Positions 1 through 7,770 of a stretch of DNA of 20,000 bases are shown here, in pieces (position 1 is the stretch's first letter; each line of letters opens with the position of its first letter). The notes beneath the pieces are model-generated. The model had not been told where the DNA came from. It was given only the letters and a program-made list of their open reading frames with translations, and ran no database searches. The stretch comes from Actinidia chinensis. Lineage: Eukaryota > Streptophyta > Magnoliopsida > Ericales > Actinidiaceae. The DNA lies in contig CM018915.1 in NCBI GenBank assembly GCA_009663005.1, forward strand, positions 12,299,535 through 12,319,534, in the 5' to 3' direction. The position numbers were made by a program, and so were the translations under genes.

Positions 1-515
1 CTTGAGGAGTTAGATGGGGATGTGGTATAAGGGAATCACAATGCCTGCAAACAATACGGGGATTGGCGCAACAGATCGAAGAGTACAATAGAACTATCAA
101 GGTTCATACAATATTTGCTATGTACTTGATCTGAAGAAGTTTCTCATTCATAAGAGATTTTGATTCAAATGGGCATAAAATTATCTTGGAAGATGAGTTT
201 TGAAGGTTGTTCGCAGTGCTCTTGTGTTTCAAGGCTACTCGTAAAATGGGGAATTCTAAAATTTTTACTGGGAGAGCATCTATCTCTAATAGCGCAGACA
301 AAACAATGAATCGGACACATTATACCGTGGCACATACGCTTGGGCATGTTAGTGAAAAGGCTTACAACTCTAGTTTAAAAAGAAAGTCTATGAAAGATCC
401 AAGACTGGGAACTATTGGTTCTGCTGAGTATTGTGGATTGGGCAAACGGACACGATTCAAGTTGGGACTACAATTCACCGCACTTAGGGGATCCGTGATT
501 ATATTCATTACGATA
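1..515 (+). pseudogene. Ty1/copia pol remnant: protease C-part and GAG-pre-integrase region
   Basis: This is a decayed segment of a copia polyprotein, upstream of the integrase core. The best readable part begins near 207 and contains ALVCFKATRKMGN-like and LGHVSEK residues, then LKRKSMKDPRLGTIG and EYCGLGKRTR. This is the order seen in the copia GAG-pre-integrase (HHCC zinc-binding) domain. The first cysteine of the expected C-x2-C appears lost (SAEYC). Positions 1-206 read, with frameshifts, like the preceding protease C-terminal stretch. Homology stops at about 515, where the integrase core should begin (DYIHSD-like reading near 492-515). It is followed by a rearranged gypsy LTR instead of the core. 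The element resumes at 1318. Family assignment is by motif order, and no function is retained. Confidence 0.75.
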
Positions 516-533
516 TTTTGAAATCCACCGCAC

Positions 534-860
534 TTATGAAGATCAGATTAGTATTTAACTTCGTATTTCTTAGATTAGATTTTGATTAGGATTTTATGAT
601 TAGAATTGGGATAAGAAAGATTTGACTTATCTCCAAGGAAACTTGATGGTTAGAATTTATTTATAGGATAGATTAGGCAGAGAAGATTAGATAGAATTTT
701 TATCTTCTGTAAGACCTATAAAAGGGCAGGCTATCAATTTCGAAATCAATGAAAATAGAGAGATTCGTTATTCTTCTTGAGTTGTCAAGAAACTAATCTG
801 GAACTTATCACGGAATTCCTTTGGCGTCAAACCTGGCGGGTACGAAATTGATCAGGCGGA
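534..860 (+). mobile_element. Ty3/gypsy LTR fragment (copy A), internal part
   Basis: This matches, with small indels, the internal LTR sequence also present at 7771-8467, 13920-14368, 15037-15429 and 16399-17197. Shared blocks are TATGAAGATCAGATTAG, TTGACTTATCTCCAAGGAAA, the TATA region CCTATAAAAGGGCAGG and GAATTCCTTTGGCGTCAAACC. The LTR start (TGATGAGGACATC) is missing. The LTR is also interrupted near 860, where gypsy coding sequence follows, and its last 20 or so bases reappear at 1296-1317. It sits inside the copia element in place of the integrase core. Confidence 0.85.
716..728 (+). promoter_or_regulatory. TATA box of gypsy LTR copy A
   Basis: CCTATAAAAGGGCAGG lies at the equivalent place in four LTR copies (near 716, 8206, 15231 and, mutated, 16901). 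This conservation and the TATAAAA core fit the LTR promoter that starts genomic RNA synthesis. Transcription today is unknown. Confidence 0.6.
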
Positions 861-861
861 G

Positions 862-1295
862 CAATTCATGATGGGTATAGGAACCAATTATACCTTGTCA
901 AAAGAAGGGAGAAATGTAATATTGAACCATTGACATCGAGTCAAGGTTTATGAGGGACCAGCTTCGGATAAAGAGATCCATTGGAGAAAATAGTGAAAAA
1001 AGTGAGGAGAAAAATAGAGTGAGCATGAGAGCAAATAAAGGGGTGTTAAATAAAATATTAAAAAATAAACAGTTAAAAGAAAGACAGTTCGGCCAAATAT
1101 AGAGAAAATACAGCAAAATAGCTTCTATTCGTAAAAAAGCGAGATCAAGAGTGCTTTCAAATAACTGACCAATGATTTTGTTCTATACATAGAGAAAATA
1201 GAAAAAAATGAAAATATTCTTTTTTATGTCCCATGCTCGTAAACTCATTAACTAAAGCATCTCCTATAATGTGACCATCGTGGTAGTGCCGCCAT
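862..1295 (+). repeat. 434-bp duplicate of gypsy protease-end/linker sequence
   Basis: This segment is a near copy of 10113-10546 in the same orientation. Shared runs include GACCAGCTTCGGATAAAGAG, AAAGAAAGACAGTTCGGCC, GCTTCTATTCGTAAAAAA and TGTGACCATCGTGGTAGTGC. In gypsy terms it reads through the end of the protease domain and the linker before RT (VYEDQ-type stretch near 935-960, LLFVKK-type stretch near 1120). It replaces an internal part of LTR copy A. Its right edge is the same base (GCCGCCAT) as in the second copy, but there it is followed by inverted RNase H and here by the LTR end. Confidence 0.85.
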
Positions 1296-1317
1296 CGTGT
1301 TGGCGTGGTTCGTATCA
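1296..1317 (+). mobile_element. 3' terminus of gypsy LTR copy A
   Basis: CGTGTTGGCGTGGTTCGTAT followed by CA equals the 3' end of the other LTR copies, where sequence diverges right after TATCA. Copia integrase-tail sequence resumes at 1318, so this marks the right edge of the gypsy block within the copia element. Confidence 0.8.
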
Positions 1318-1446
1318 AAAAGCATATACCGAAAACTAAGAAAATTGTTAACAGTTACATTTGAATTGTCTGTGATGCTAAAGAATTCTGAAGAGGTGAA
1401 TTTGAGTTTAATACTTTGCAGCAAGTGGATATTCAATCCTCGGTGA
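1318..1446 (+). pseudogene. Ty1/copia integrase C-terminal remnant, part 1
   Basis: Broken reading frames give KAYTEN..., then NSEEVNL and LQQVD-IQS-like residues. These fit the poorly conserved region between the copia integrase core and RT. The segment is cut at 1446 by the MITE and continues at 1887, where it reads ESIQDWSELFEIHEEE. About 750 bases of integrase core expected between 515 and 1318 are absent. The assignment rests on position between two recognisable copia domains more than on strong motifs. Confidence 0.55.
1439..1446 (+). repeat. Left 8-bp target duplication of hAT-like MITE
   Basis: CTCGGTGA flanks the MITE on the left. CTCTGTGA at 1887-1894 flanks it on the right and matches at 7 of 8 bases. 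An 8-bp duplication is characteristic of hAT transposition. Confidence 0.7.
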
Positions 1447-1886
1447 CAGTTTTTTAAAACCCGGATTGAACCGGCCGGTTCGACCGGTTCAACCGCCGGG
1501 TGACCGGTCGGAGAAACGGTCCGGTACCCACCAAAACCAGTTTTGGGTCAAACCCGGTAACCCGGCGTTGTTTTGTTGAAACCGGTGAATCGGTCATTGA
1601 ACCGGTCGTTGAACCGGATTGAACCGGTTGACTGAGAAATATTTGACTTTTTTTGGGTTTAATCACATTTTAGACCCTCACAATTTTAAGTATATCTCAC
1701 TTGATTCACAATGTTAAAATTATTGTAATTAACTCCCCAATTATTTTTATTTTTATCTATTATAAATAATTTATGACGTCACGGTTCGATAACGGTTTAA
1801 TAAACGGTTGACCCGACGGTTGAACCGGTGACCCAAAGGACCCGTGGCCTTTCGGTTCAACCCGAGTTCCGATTTTTAAAACATTG
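1447..1886. mobile_element. hAT-like MITE rich in GGTTGAACCGG motifs
   Basis: This 440-bp non-coding element begins CAGTTTTTTAAAACCCGGA. The complement of its right end begins CAATGTTTTAAAAATCGGA, giving imperfect terminal inverted repeats of about 19 bp that start with CA. Both arms are full of GGTTGAACCGG-type motifs that can pair with each other, and the centre is AT-rich. Flanking 8-bp duplications (CTCGGTGA and CTCTGTGA) support a hAT-type insertion. It sits in the copia integrase tail, so it is younger than the copia copy. It encodes no transposase. Elements of this look are common in plants, but I cannot name the family. Confidence 0.75.
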
Positions 1887-2070
1887 CTCTGTGAGTCCAT
1901 CCAAGATTGGTCCGAACTGTTTGAGATTCATGAAGAGGAATCAACTAATGAGGAAGAGGTCCCAACACAAAAAATCAGTTTGCAGCCAGACTCCATTGCC
2001 ACCGTAGGCCAAACGAGGAATTCGAAAGCTGTCAGTATAAAAACATAATGGCTTATGCACTTTTAGTCAC
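1887..2070 (+). pseudogene. Ty1/copia integrase tail to RT linker, part 2
   Basis: Right of the MITE the frame reads ESIQDWSELFEIHEEE and then STNEEEVPTQK, an acidic low-complexity linker of the kind that precedes copia RT. LQPDSIATVGQTRNSKAV follows, leading into the RT start. Removing the MITE and one target copy brings this within one base of frame with part 1. It has stops and is not translatable as one product. Confidence 0.6.
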
Positions 2071-2990
2071 TGATGTGTTCCTTCCACTTTTAAGAAGCTG
2101 TGCAAGGCATAGAAAAGTGTGAAATGGAAGAAGTCTACAGATGAGGAGATGAATTCTCTTCGTAAGTACCAGACTTGGAATTGGTGCAACTTCCAAAAGG
2201 AAATAAAGTTATTGGTTGTAAATGAATATATGGCAAGAAGGAAGATACTCCAAGAGTTAGATTAAAGGTAGGCTACGCACAGAAGGAAGATAGACTAGAA
2301 CGAGGTATTTTCGCTTATTGTAAAGAACTTTGTCTATTTGTATTTCACTAGCTTTGGTTACTCAATTTGATCTTGACTCATCTCAACTCGATATCAAAAC
2401 GCTTTTCTGCATAGAGATTTGGAAGAAAGAGATTACATGTCCCACAGCCATACGGGGTCAAAGTACTGCAAAAAATATTGGCATGTCTTGTAGCAGTCTC
2501 CAAGACATGCGGTACAAGAGGTTTGATTTGTTTATGGTCGAGCATGGGTATACACAAAGTCAAATTGATCATTGCGTATATTTCCACAAAGTTCATGACG
2601 TTTCCTTCATATATTTGCTTTATATGTCTGGATGATAGGCTTATTGCGGGGGGGGTATATATAAGAGCAGGTGGAGATTGACAGTAAAAGTCAACTCAAC
2701 AAGACTTTTGAGAAGAAAGATTTCTCAAAAGATATCGGAGAAGCCCAAAAAATTCTTGGTACGGAGATTAAGTTGCACAAAGCTAAATGTACACCTAGTG
2801 TGTCATGTCTCAGGCAACATATATAAGAAGGTTCTATAAAGGATTGGCATTGATGGAAATGCTAAACCAGTACGTTACACCTTTGGCCTCACATTTTAAA
2901 TTAAGCGCGTCTAAGTCTCTTAGCACTAATAATGAGAGAAAGCAAAGGGCGAATATTCTCTTATGCCAATGACGTTGGTCCCTTGTAGAA
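2070..2990 (+). pseudogene. Ty1/copia reverse transcriptase (RVT_2) remnant
   Basis: RT would copy element RNA into DNA in the virus-like particle. Visible motifs in order are LVQLPKGNKVIGCK (about 2175-2216), a QFDLDSSQLDIKT stretch (near 2360), YKRFDLFMVEHGYTQSQIDH (2512-2571) and the tongue CVYFHKVHDVSFIYLL (to 2620). The catalytic YVDD site reads TAT GTC, two extra bases, then GAT GAT (2623-2636), so it is frameshifted. Downstream are a DIGEAQKILG-like piece (about 2730), a GNAKPV piece (about 2855) and LASHFKLSASKSL (about 2885). Stops and frameshifts are frequent. The domain is nearly full length, so loss of function came from small mutations rather than deletion. Confidence 0.85.
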
Positions 2991-3625
2991 TTATGGTTTT
3001 GCACAAGGCCATATATTTCTTACGCTGTTATCATGGTAAGAAGAGACACGCATGATCCAGGAAAAGAGCATTGGATGGCAGTAAAATGGAATATGCGATA
3101 TATTCAGGATACTATTGATATTGGTCTAAAGTACCACAAAGGGAAGATAAGCTTTGTCATCTTTCAGTTGGGTATGTTCATTTCCGGCTATAATGGAGAT
3201 CTTAATAGCGATTCCGAGTGTGATTGGTTATGTGTTCACTATGGCTAGTGGACTAATATGTTGGCGATCTACTTTGCAATCGACAGTTGTTTGGTCTATT
3301 TTCGACGGCAGTGACAGAAGCGTCAAGAAAGCTCTTCATGATTTGGTAAATGATTTTTTAATTAATCAGAATCATGTTAATGTCTGCTACAACAGTCAAA
3401 GTGCGATTTATTTGGCCAAGAACCAAGTACATCATTCTCCACCAAGTTCAATCATTCCTTCCACCAAGCACATTGATGTTCGATTTTATTTTATCCGAGA
3501 AATTCTGAATGAAGGACAAGTATTGCATGAGAAGAATAGCACCACAAAGCAAGCCCTGCTGATATGATGACGAAGGTTGTGTCTGGAGCCAAGTTTCAAC
3601 ATTGTCTTGACTGGATTAATATCTT
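2990..3625 (+). pseudogene. Ty1/copia RNase H remnant
   Basis: This follows the RT directly. HDPGKEHWMAVKWNMRYIQD and then TIDIGLKYHKGKIS (about 3050-3150) precede the RNase H domain. MASGLICWRSTLQSTVVWS (about 3241-3297), VNDFLINQNHVNVC, NSQSAIYLAKNQVHH (about 3392-3436), KHIDVRFYFIREILNEGQVL (about 3466-3525) and a final VVSGAKFQH region (about 3576-3600) all match the order in plant copia elements. The AEYM-type stretch near 3300 is degraded (IFDGSDRSV) and CDSQSA reads CYNSQSA, so catalytic acids appear lost. RNase H would remove the RNA strand during reverse transcription. Confidence 0.85.
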
Positions 3626-3683
3626 CGCAGCATGGCGCTTAACAGTGCTTGGTAGCAGCATTACTCTGAATGAGAGAAGTTTT

Positions 3684-3697
3684 GCCAGGGTGGAGAT
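3684..3697 (+). promoter_or_regulatory. Polypurine tract of the copia element
   Basis: GCCAGGGTGGAGAT lies directly before the predicted LTR start TGCTGATATGGG. A GGTGGAGAT-type tract upstream of the 3' LTR is typical of plant copia elements and primes plus-strand DNA synthesis. Confidence 0.65.
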
Positions 3698-4068
3698 TGC
3701 TGATATGGGATCAATATTAGGGCCAACCCCAACCCCATGATCAAGCACAAGTCCTTTGTTTTTATAAGCATATTATCACAATGCTAGGGAAACAACAAGG
3801 AGAGTTTGGTTGAGAATGTGAGAAGCTTCCTTTTCCCTTGTTCTTTCATCTCTTCTTATTTCTGTATTTTCTCTATTGTGCAATGTAGGGGATAAATCTG
3901 TGAGAGTGAGCGTGAAATTTGTAATTGCATTTTGGTTTCTCCGTATAGTAAAATTGCTGCCACCCGAGGATGTAGATAACATTGCTGAATCTCGTAAATT
4001 TGTGTGTTATTTTCGTGTGTGTGGATATGGTAGTACGTATTATCGGTATTTTGATTTTTGGCACAACA
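3698..4068 (+). mobile_element. 3' LTR of the copia element
   Basis: The LTR starts TGCTGATATGGG after the polypurine tract and is called to end at TTTTTGGCACAACA. This gives a 371-bp LTR with TG...CA ends and near-complementary termini (TGCTG/CAACA). It holds T-rich stretches (about 3830-3880) and a GAGAGTGAGCGTG stretch, but no obvious coding sequence. The 5' LTR lies outside the window, so the ends and the target duplication (TAATG at 4069 would be the right copy) cannot be confirmed. Confidence 0.65.
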
Positions 4069-4291
4069 TAATGTGCGCGTGTGTAAGTATACATGTTTGT
4101 GTTCGTTTCATCTGCTTTTTGATTGGTTTATTCGACTTAGGCCTGATTTGACTCAGTTGATCCACGCTGTTCTTCGTTATCACAGTTTCTGTTAACTTGA
4201 ATGTTCATTTTTTGGAGCCTCTTGCTTCTGGATTTGGTTTACTGTTTTCTCACATCCTTCTTTCTTAAATCTTCAAATAGGGCTAAAAGGG
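4069..4291. other. Unassigned flank between copia LTR and LINE
   Basis: This stretch is T-rich on + and has no recognisable protein or RNA. Frames on both strands are open for 60-90 residues without family motifs. On the minus strand it may be the extreme 3' part of the adjacent LINE, whose zf-RVT reading ends near 4290. That is inference from position only. Confidence 0.4.
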
Positions 4292-4505
4292 AGCAATCAA
4301 CGAAAAGTTGATAATATCTTCCTATTGGTGTTTCATTCGAAGGTTATGAACAACGTGATGTGCTAACTAAATTTTATTCTTGTCACTATATTTATCAATC
4401 AGACACCTAATTTTATTTAACCATGAGAGGTGAGGCTTAGAGAGAGTGCACTTATGTGACAGTGAGCCTGGCAGTTCAAGAAAAAAAGCAATCAACGAAA
4501 AGTTG
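4292..4505 (+). mobile_element. Short A-tailed retroposon with 19-bp target duplication
   Basis: AGCAATCAACGAAAAGTTG occurs at 4292-4310 and again, identical, at 4487-4505. The 176-bp insert between them ends in CAAGAAAAAAA, so an A-run abuts the second copy. A long duplication plus a 3' A-tail is the signature of target-primed reverse transcription by a LINE machinery. The site lies in the zf-RVT part of the minus-strand LINE (QQLFVDC reading). The insert has no clear tRNA-type A or B box, so it could be a degraded SINE or a retrocopied RNA. Confidence 0.65.
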
Positions 4506-5121
4506 CTGAATACTGCACCGTTGATGACAAATAACACGAGGCATCACTAATGGTCCCCCATTGTATGAGTTGATCTGTGGTATGGAGTCCCTCTTGTGTT
4601 GAGAGCACAAAGCTATGCCTTGAAATATGATTAGGAAGCCAAATGAGGTTATGCCAGGCTACTTTCTTGTGTTGAAATCCTAAGGAATTCCAAGTTGCAG
4701 AAATAGAATACTTTAATGATAATTTAGAAAAATCTGTACTATGTCCTTGCTTGAGGAATTTGCATAAACCAGATCCGTTGGAGCCTAAGAAGTGGATAAG
4801 TAAGAGCTGTCCATAACGGACACCCCCAACAGCCCATCTTTATCATATCAGAAATTTTTGCTCAGAGCCTGCATCGTGTTTAATTCCAGCTCCGTACCCT
4901 ATTTGTTAAAGGTCCACGTGGTGCTGATTATCCTTGCACTCATCTGTGCTGAAGAAGTTTCCTCCTCCAATTTCCTCCTGGTCCAGAAGCAGTCAGATCG
5001 CTTTTTAACGGCCAAATATACCTATCTTTGATTACAAAGTTGTAGCTCCATTTGACGCAAGAGAAGCCTGCTGGAAAATAAAGCCCAGGGATGCCGGAGT
5101 ATTGCGGCCTTGTTATAGTCA
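4506..5121 (-). pseudogene. LINE (L1-type) C-terminal RT tail and zf-RVT remnant
   Basis: Read on the minus strand from 5121, the sequence gives NKAAILRHPWALF-like residues, then VKWSYNFVIKDRYIWPLKSD (about 5060-5000). This is the region after the RT palm in plant LINE ORF2. Further on, WHNLIWLPNHISRHSFVL and then TTDQLIQWGTISDASCYL-like readings (about 4670-4520) match the zf-RVT cysteine-histidine region, ending QQLFVDC at the retroposon target site. Stops and frameshifts are scattered. The segment is continuous with the LINE piece to the right once the solo LTR at 5122-5820 is removed. Confidence 0.75.
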
Positions 5122-5820
5122 TGATGCGAACCTCAAAAGACTTGTTTTGAGACCCCGCAACAAAGATTGAATCTCTTCCCAAGAAAACTAAGAATCTGAC
5201 GATTGTGATAGCGAATTGAGACCCAACGATTATACTGAATAGCAAACTACAGGTATTCCAATAGTGAAACCCAACGATTATAAAGAAATGCAAACCCATA
5301 TGTATTCAAGTTTGAATGCCACAAGGTGTGAACCTTGATAAGTTCTGAAGTTCATGAAGAACCAAGAAGGAGTAAAAATAAACTCACTTTCGATTAATGA
5401 TCCAATGTCCCAATACAATAGATAGATAAGGATATAAATAGGGTTGGAACATCCCTCCAACCATAGGATTAAATGCTCAACTATTAGTTTGGCATCAGTT
5501 TTCCAACCAAGCGTTAAATGCTCAATTACTAGTTGACTTATTAATTATGCTTGTAAACATAAATAGATTCTTAACTGTTATCTCTAAAGGATAATAGCCA
5601 GATCTTGAATGTTGAATCTCAGCCCATATCTTATCATTCATGAATTAAGTTGAACAAATTCGTCAAGTCCCCTTTGGGCCACACTTAGGATTTATGTAAT
5701 AAGCCCAAATCTCTTGAGTCTAGCCCAATAAATGCCTCATTTATCTCTTGGACCTTACTCTAGTAATTGGCCCACTTGGAACATGCAATGGATCATATAA
5801 TGGCTCATGTTGTTGCATCA
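5122..5820 (-). mobile_element. Solo LTR inserted in the LINE (family 2)
   Basis: On the minus strand this begins TGATGCAACAACATGAGCC and ends GAGGTTCGCATCA, so the 6-bp termini TGATGC/GCATCA are perfect inverted repeats with TG...CA ends. It splits a LINE reading frame (GIKRVL before, DYNKAAILRH after). Minus-strand flanks are ...GCTGAT and TGACTATAAC. A TGACT duplication that has lost one base on one side would explain them. The U5-like stretch CACCTTGTGGCATTCAAAC resembles gypsy LTRs. A related copy is at 12429-13163. No internal domains are attached, so LTR-LTR recombination is likely. Confidence 0.7.
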
Positions 5821-6175
5821 ATCAGCACTCTCTTAATACCATGACCAACTTTTTGGGGAAGCAAAGATCTTCCCAAACCACCTTGCTGGAGTGACTTTTA
5901 ATGTCAGAACCTGGTCAAATGAAATTTCGTAGAAGCTGCTCAATAGGGTTGCAAACCTTCTTAGGGGTGCAAGAAGTGTATACCCCTAAAAAAATGTACA
6001 CTGGACCCTGAGGATATGCCTGTATGGCCAAGCTTCTAAATCTACTTTCTATTCTGGAAATGTGTTCGTGCTGACATTAATTTCTTCAACGGCTGCAAGA
6101 ATATGAGGTCCAACCACAGTCCAGACCTTTTAAAGGAACAGTTCAAATATATCGCGACCAAGGTTCTAGTCATCT
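5821..6175 (-). pseudogene. LINE reverse transcriptase remnant
   Basis: On the minus strand KVWTVVGPHILAAVEEI (about 6130-6080) resembles the N-terminal RT stretch of plant LINEs. PQGPVYIFLGVYTS...PKKV (about 6020-5950) and IEQLLRNFI (about 5945-5920), then GSDIKSHSSKVVWEDLCFPK (about 5915-5855) and GIKRVL at the left edge, match the RT thumb region. The palm, with its FADD-type catalytic box, is missing between 6080 and 6030, so this is an internal deletion. Several stops are present. The reading continues at 4506-5121 beyond the solo LTR. Confidence 0.75.
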
Positions 6176-6369
6176 TTAAGGACACCATAACTTTAATTCC
6201 TTCTTTTGTAACAGGAGAACCAGTTGGTGATTAGTGGGCAGGAATTTATAAGCTCATAAACCTTTACTTTACAAAAGTGGGGGTAATAGACAGTCGTACC
6301 TGACATATTATGGAAGGAGGGGATAATAATAGGTTTAAATTCTTCAAAATTCCCCTCCTCTGACCCTTG
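6176..6369 (-). other. Degraded LINE linker between endonuclease and RT
   Basis: This lies in the gap between recognisable endonuclease and RT pieces. A minus-strand frame (EEFKPIIIPSFHNMSGTTV...) is open, but I see no motif. It is much shorter than the linker usually found in plant LINE ORF2, so a deletion is likely. Confidence 0.4.
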
Positions 6370-6975
6370 TTGCCCACCGGAGAGCGGAGATCCCAGGAGG
6401 GAATAAGCCTTCAGGGAAAAACTTAGCCAAGCTTCATTAAACGTAAATTGATTGGCTTTACTGAAAAAGGGGACGGTCATCTTATTTATTGCTACAGGTG
6501 AAGAAAAACCTCTGTAATAAGTCTGTGAGATTCAGCTTATCGATACAGGCCACAAAGTGCTGCGAAGTAGCTCTATCAATCCCTACTCCACCATCCTTTA
6601 TTTCATTCCTGACAATAGTGAGAACCCAAGGGTCTTGAGTTGACAATTTATGAAATGTAATATAATCCACTCCACAGGAGGTCCATTGAGCCTCTGAAGT
6701 TGGCACCATAAACAACACAGTAACAACAAAGAGTGCGTGCAAAGATTTACGAGGCATTCTAGCAGCGATGGATATATTATGATGATATACGAGCAGTATC
6801 AATGTTCCCAAAATTATCAAAAAATTTAAAAGAAGAGGAGAGATACCACAATACTCATTAGAAATGCTTGACCTTAGTTTCGAAAATACATTGACCTTAT
6901 TCCAGGCTAAAAATTTAGAGATACCGAGTCGCTTAGAGGGTGTGATTGTGTGATTGAACCCCATAATGTTCAGTC
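6370..6975 (-). pseudogene. LINE apurinic-type endonuclease (EEP) remnant
   Basis: This domain nicks target DNA to prime reverse transcription. Minus-strand readings in order are NIMGFNH (near 6970), KRLGISKFLAWNKVNVFS (about 6930-6880), a DNFGNIDTARI stretch (about 6810), LFVVTVVYGAN by frameshift (about 6735-6700), DPWVLT...NEIKDGG (about 6630-6590), SQHFVACIDKLNLTDLLQR (about 6560-6505), FFFT-SNK (about 6490) and NEAWLSFSLKAYS (about 6440-6400). The core GDFN motif is corrupted to IVRN. One 160-residue frame covers much of it and superficially looks like a secreted protein, but the motif order identifies LINE ORF2. Confidence 0.8.
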
Positions 6976-7765
6976 TGCTATAATCATGGAGGTTTGGTTT
7001 CTTTATGCCCTTAGCTAGAACAGCTAAATCATTCCGTCATCTGCATTTAAGAGTTAGGATTAGTAGAGACAAAATTTTCTTTTGTCAGTGTCATTTTATT
7101 TTCCTTATATTTTACGGTTCTGAATGAAATGAACATGGAAACAATGAAATTGTCATGTTGTTTTTGACCGAGTAATCGTTGCTCATGGTTCATTTAGCTT
7201 GAAATTTTTACTTAATACTTGCACTCTTTCCCTTCTGTTCATCCCACCCTCCTTTGTGTGGACGGTGGGATTTTGGGTTGGAGGTTTTAAATTTATAACG
7301 TGTGCTATTCAGGAGGCACAAAAGTATCTGATACTGTGTTCATTCTCTCGGATTGTTCTAATTCCCATCCTTCCATGGGTTTATTTTACCGTTTCTGTTC
7401 AGCTGAGGACGGCTTCATGAAGTAGCAAATTATGGTGACTACAGGAAGTGTTATTGGAGCATTTCCAACTGCAGCTTTTTGCTTTGAAATATTCGAGGAG
7501 TCTGCATGGTACTTATCATTCTACTTCACAACACTTCCAGAGTATCCTTCTGCGAATGTCTCTGTTTCTCATTGTATTTTCAAAACTTATTGGTTAGACA
7601 ATTTAATTAAAAAAACTAATATCTCAGAAATTTAATATACTGTGCTTTATAGATGCTAAAAATCAGCCTTTTTGTCATTGGTGATGTTCACATCTATTTT
7701 TGATTGTAGAGTTAACAATAGGATTTGTCCTTCGTGCTCAACTTCCTGTCTCTAGTTTTCCTTCA
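6976..7765. other. Unassigned block with exon-like open frames
   Basis: Plus-strand frames at 7199-7420 and 7432-7635 are open for 73 and 67 residues and are hydrophobic (for example KFITCAIQEAQKYLILCSF and VIGAFPTAAFCFEIFEESAW). I do not recognise a family. T-rich tracts followed by AG (near 7315 and 7711) could be intron 3' ends, so a decayed or real host gene is possible, but no start, splice chain or domain can be supported. The left end may include LINE sequence upstream of the endonuclease. Confidence 0.3.
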
Positions 7766-7770
7766 GCTTT
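7766..7770 (+). repeat. Left 5-bp target duplication of solo gypsy LTR
   Basis: GCTTT at 7766-7770 is repeated exactly at 8468-8472, on either side of the TG...CA LTR. Confidence 0.8.

Noticed and set aside
898..1116. A minus-strand frame over the linker block.
   Set aside because: It is a shadow of AT-rich gypsy linker sequence that is coding-like on the plus strand.
1454..1666. A 70-residue minus-strand frame within the GGTTGAACCGG-rich region.
   Set aside because: It is made of the repeated MITE motif and has no protein-like composition.
6482..6964. A 160-residue minus-strand frame with a plausible signal peptide (MPRKSLHALFVVTVLFM...) and cysteines, suggesting a small secreted protein.
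   Set aside because: The same bases read, with small shifts, as LINE endonuclease motifs in order (AWNKV, VTVVYGAN, DPWVLT, CIDKLNLTDL, SNK), and neighbouring DNA continues the LINE. The signal peptide is a by-product.
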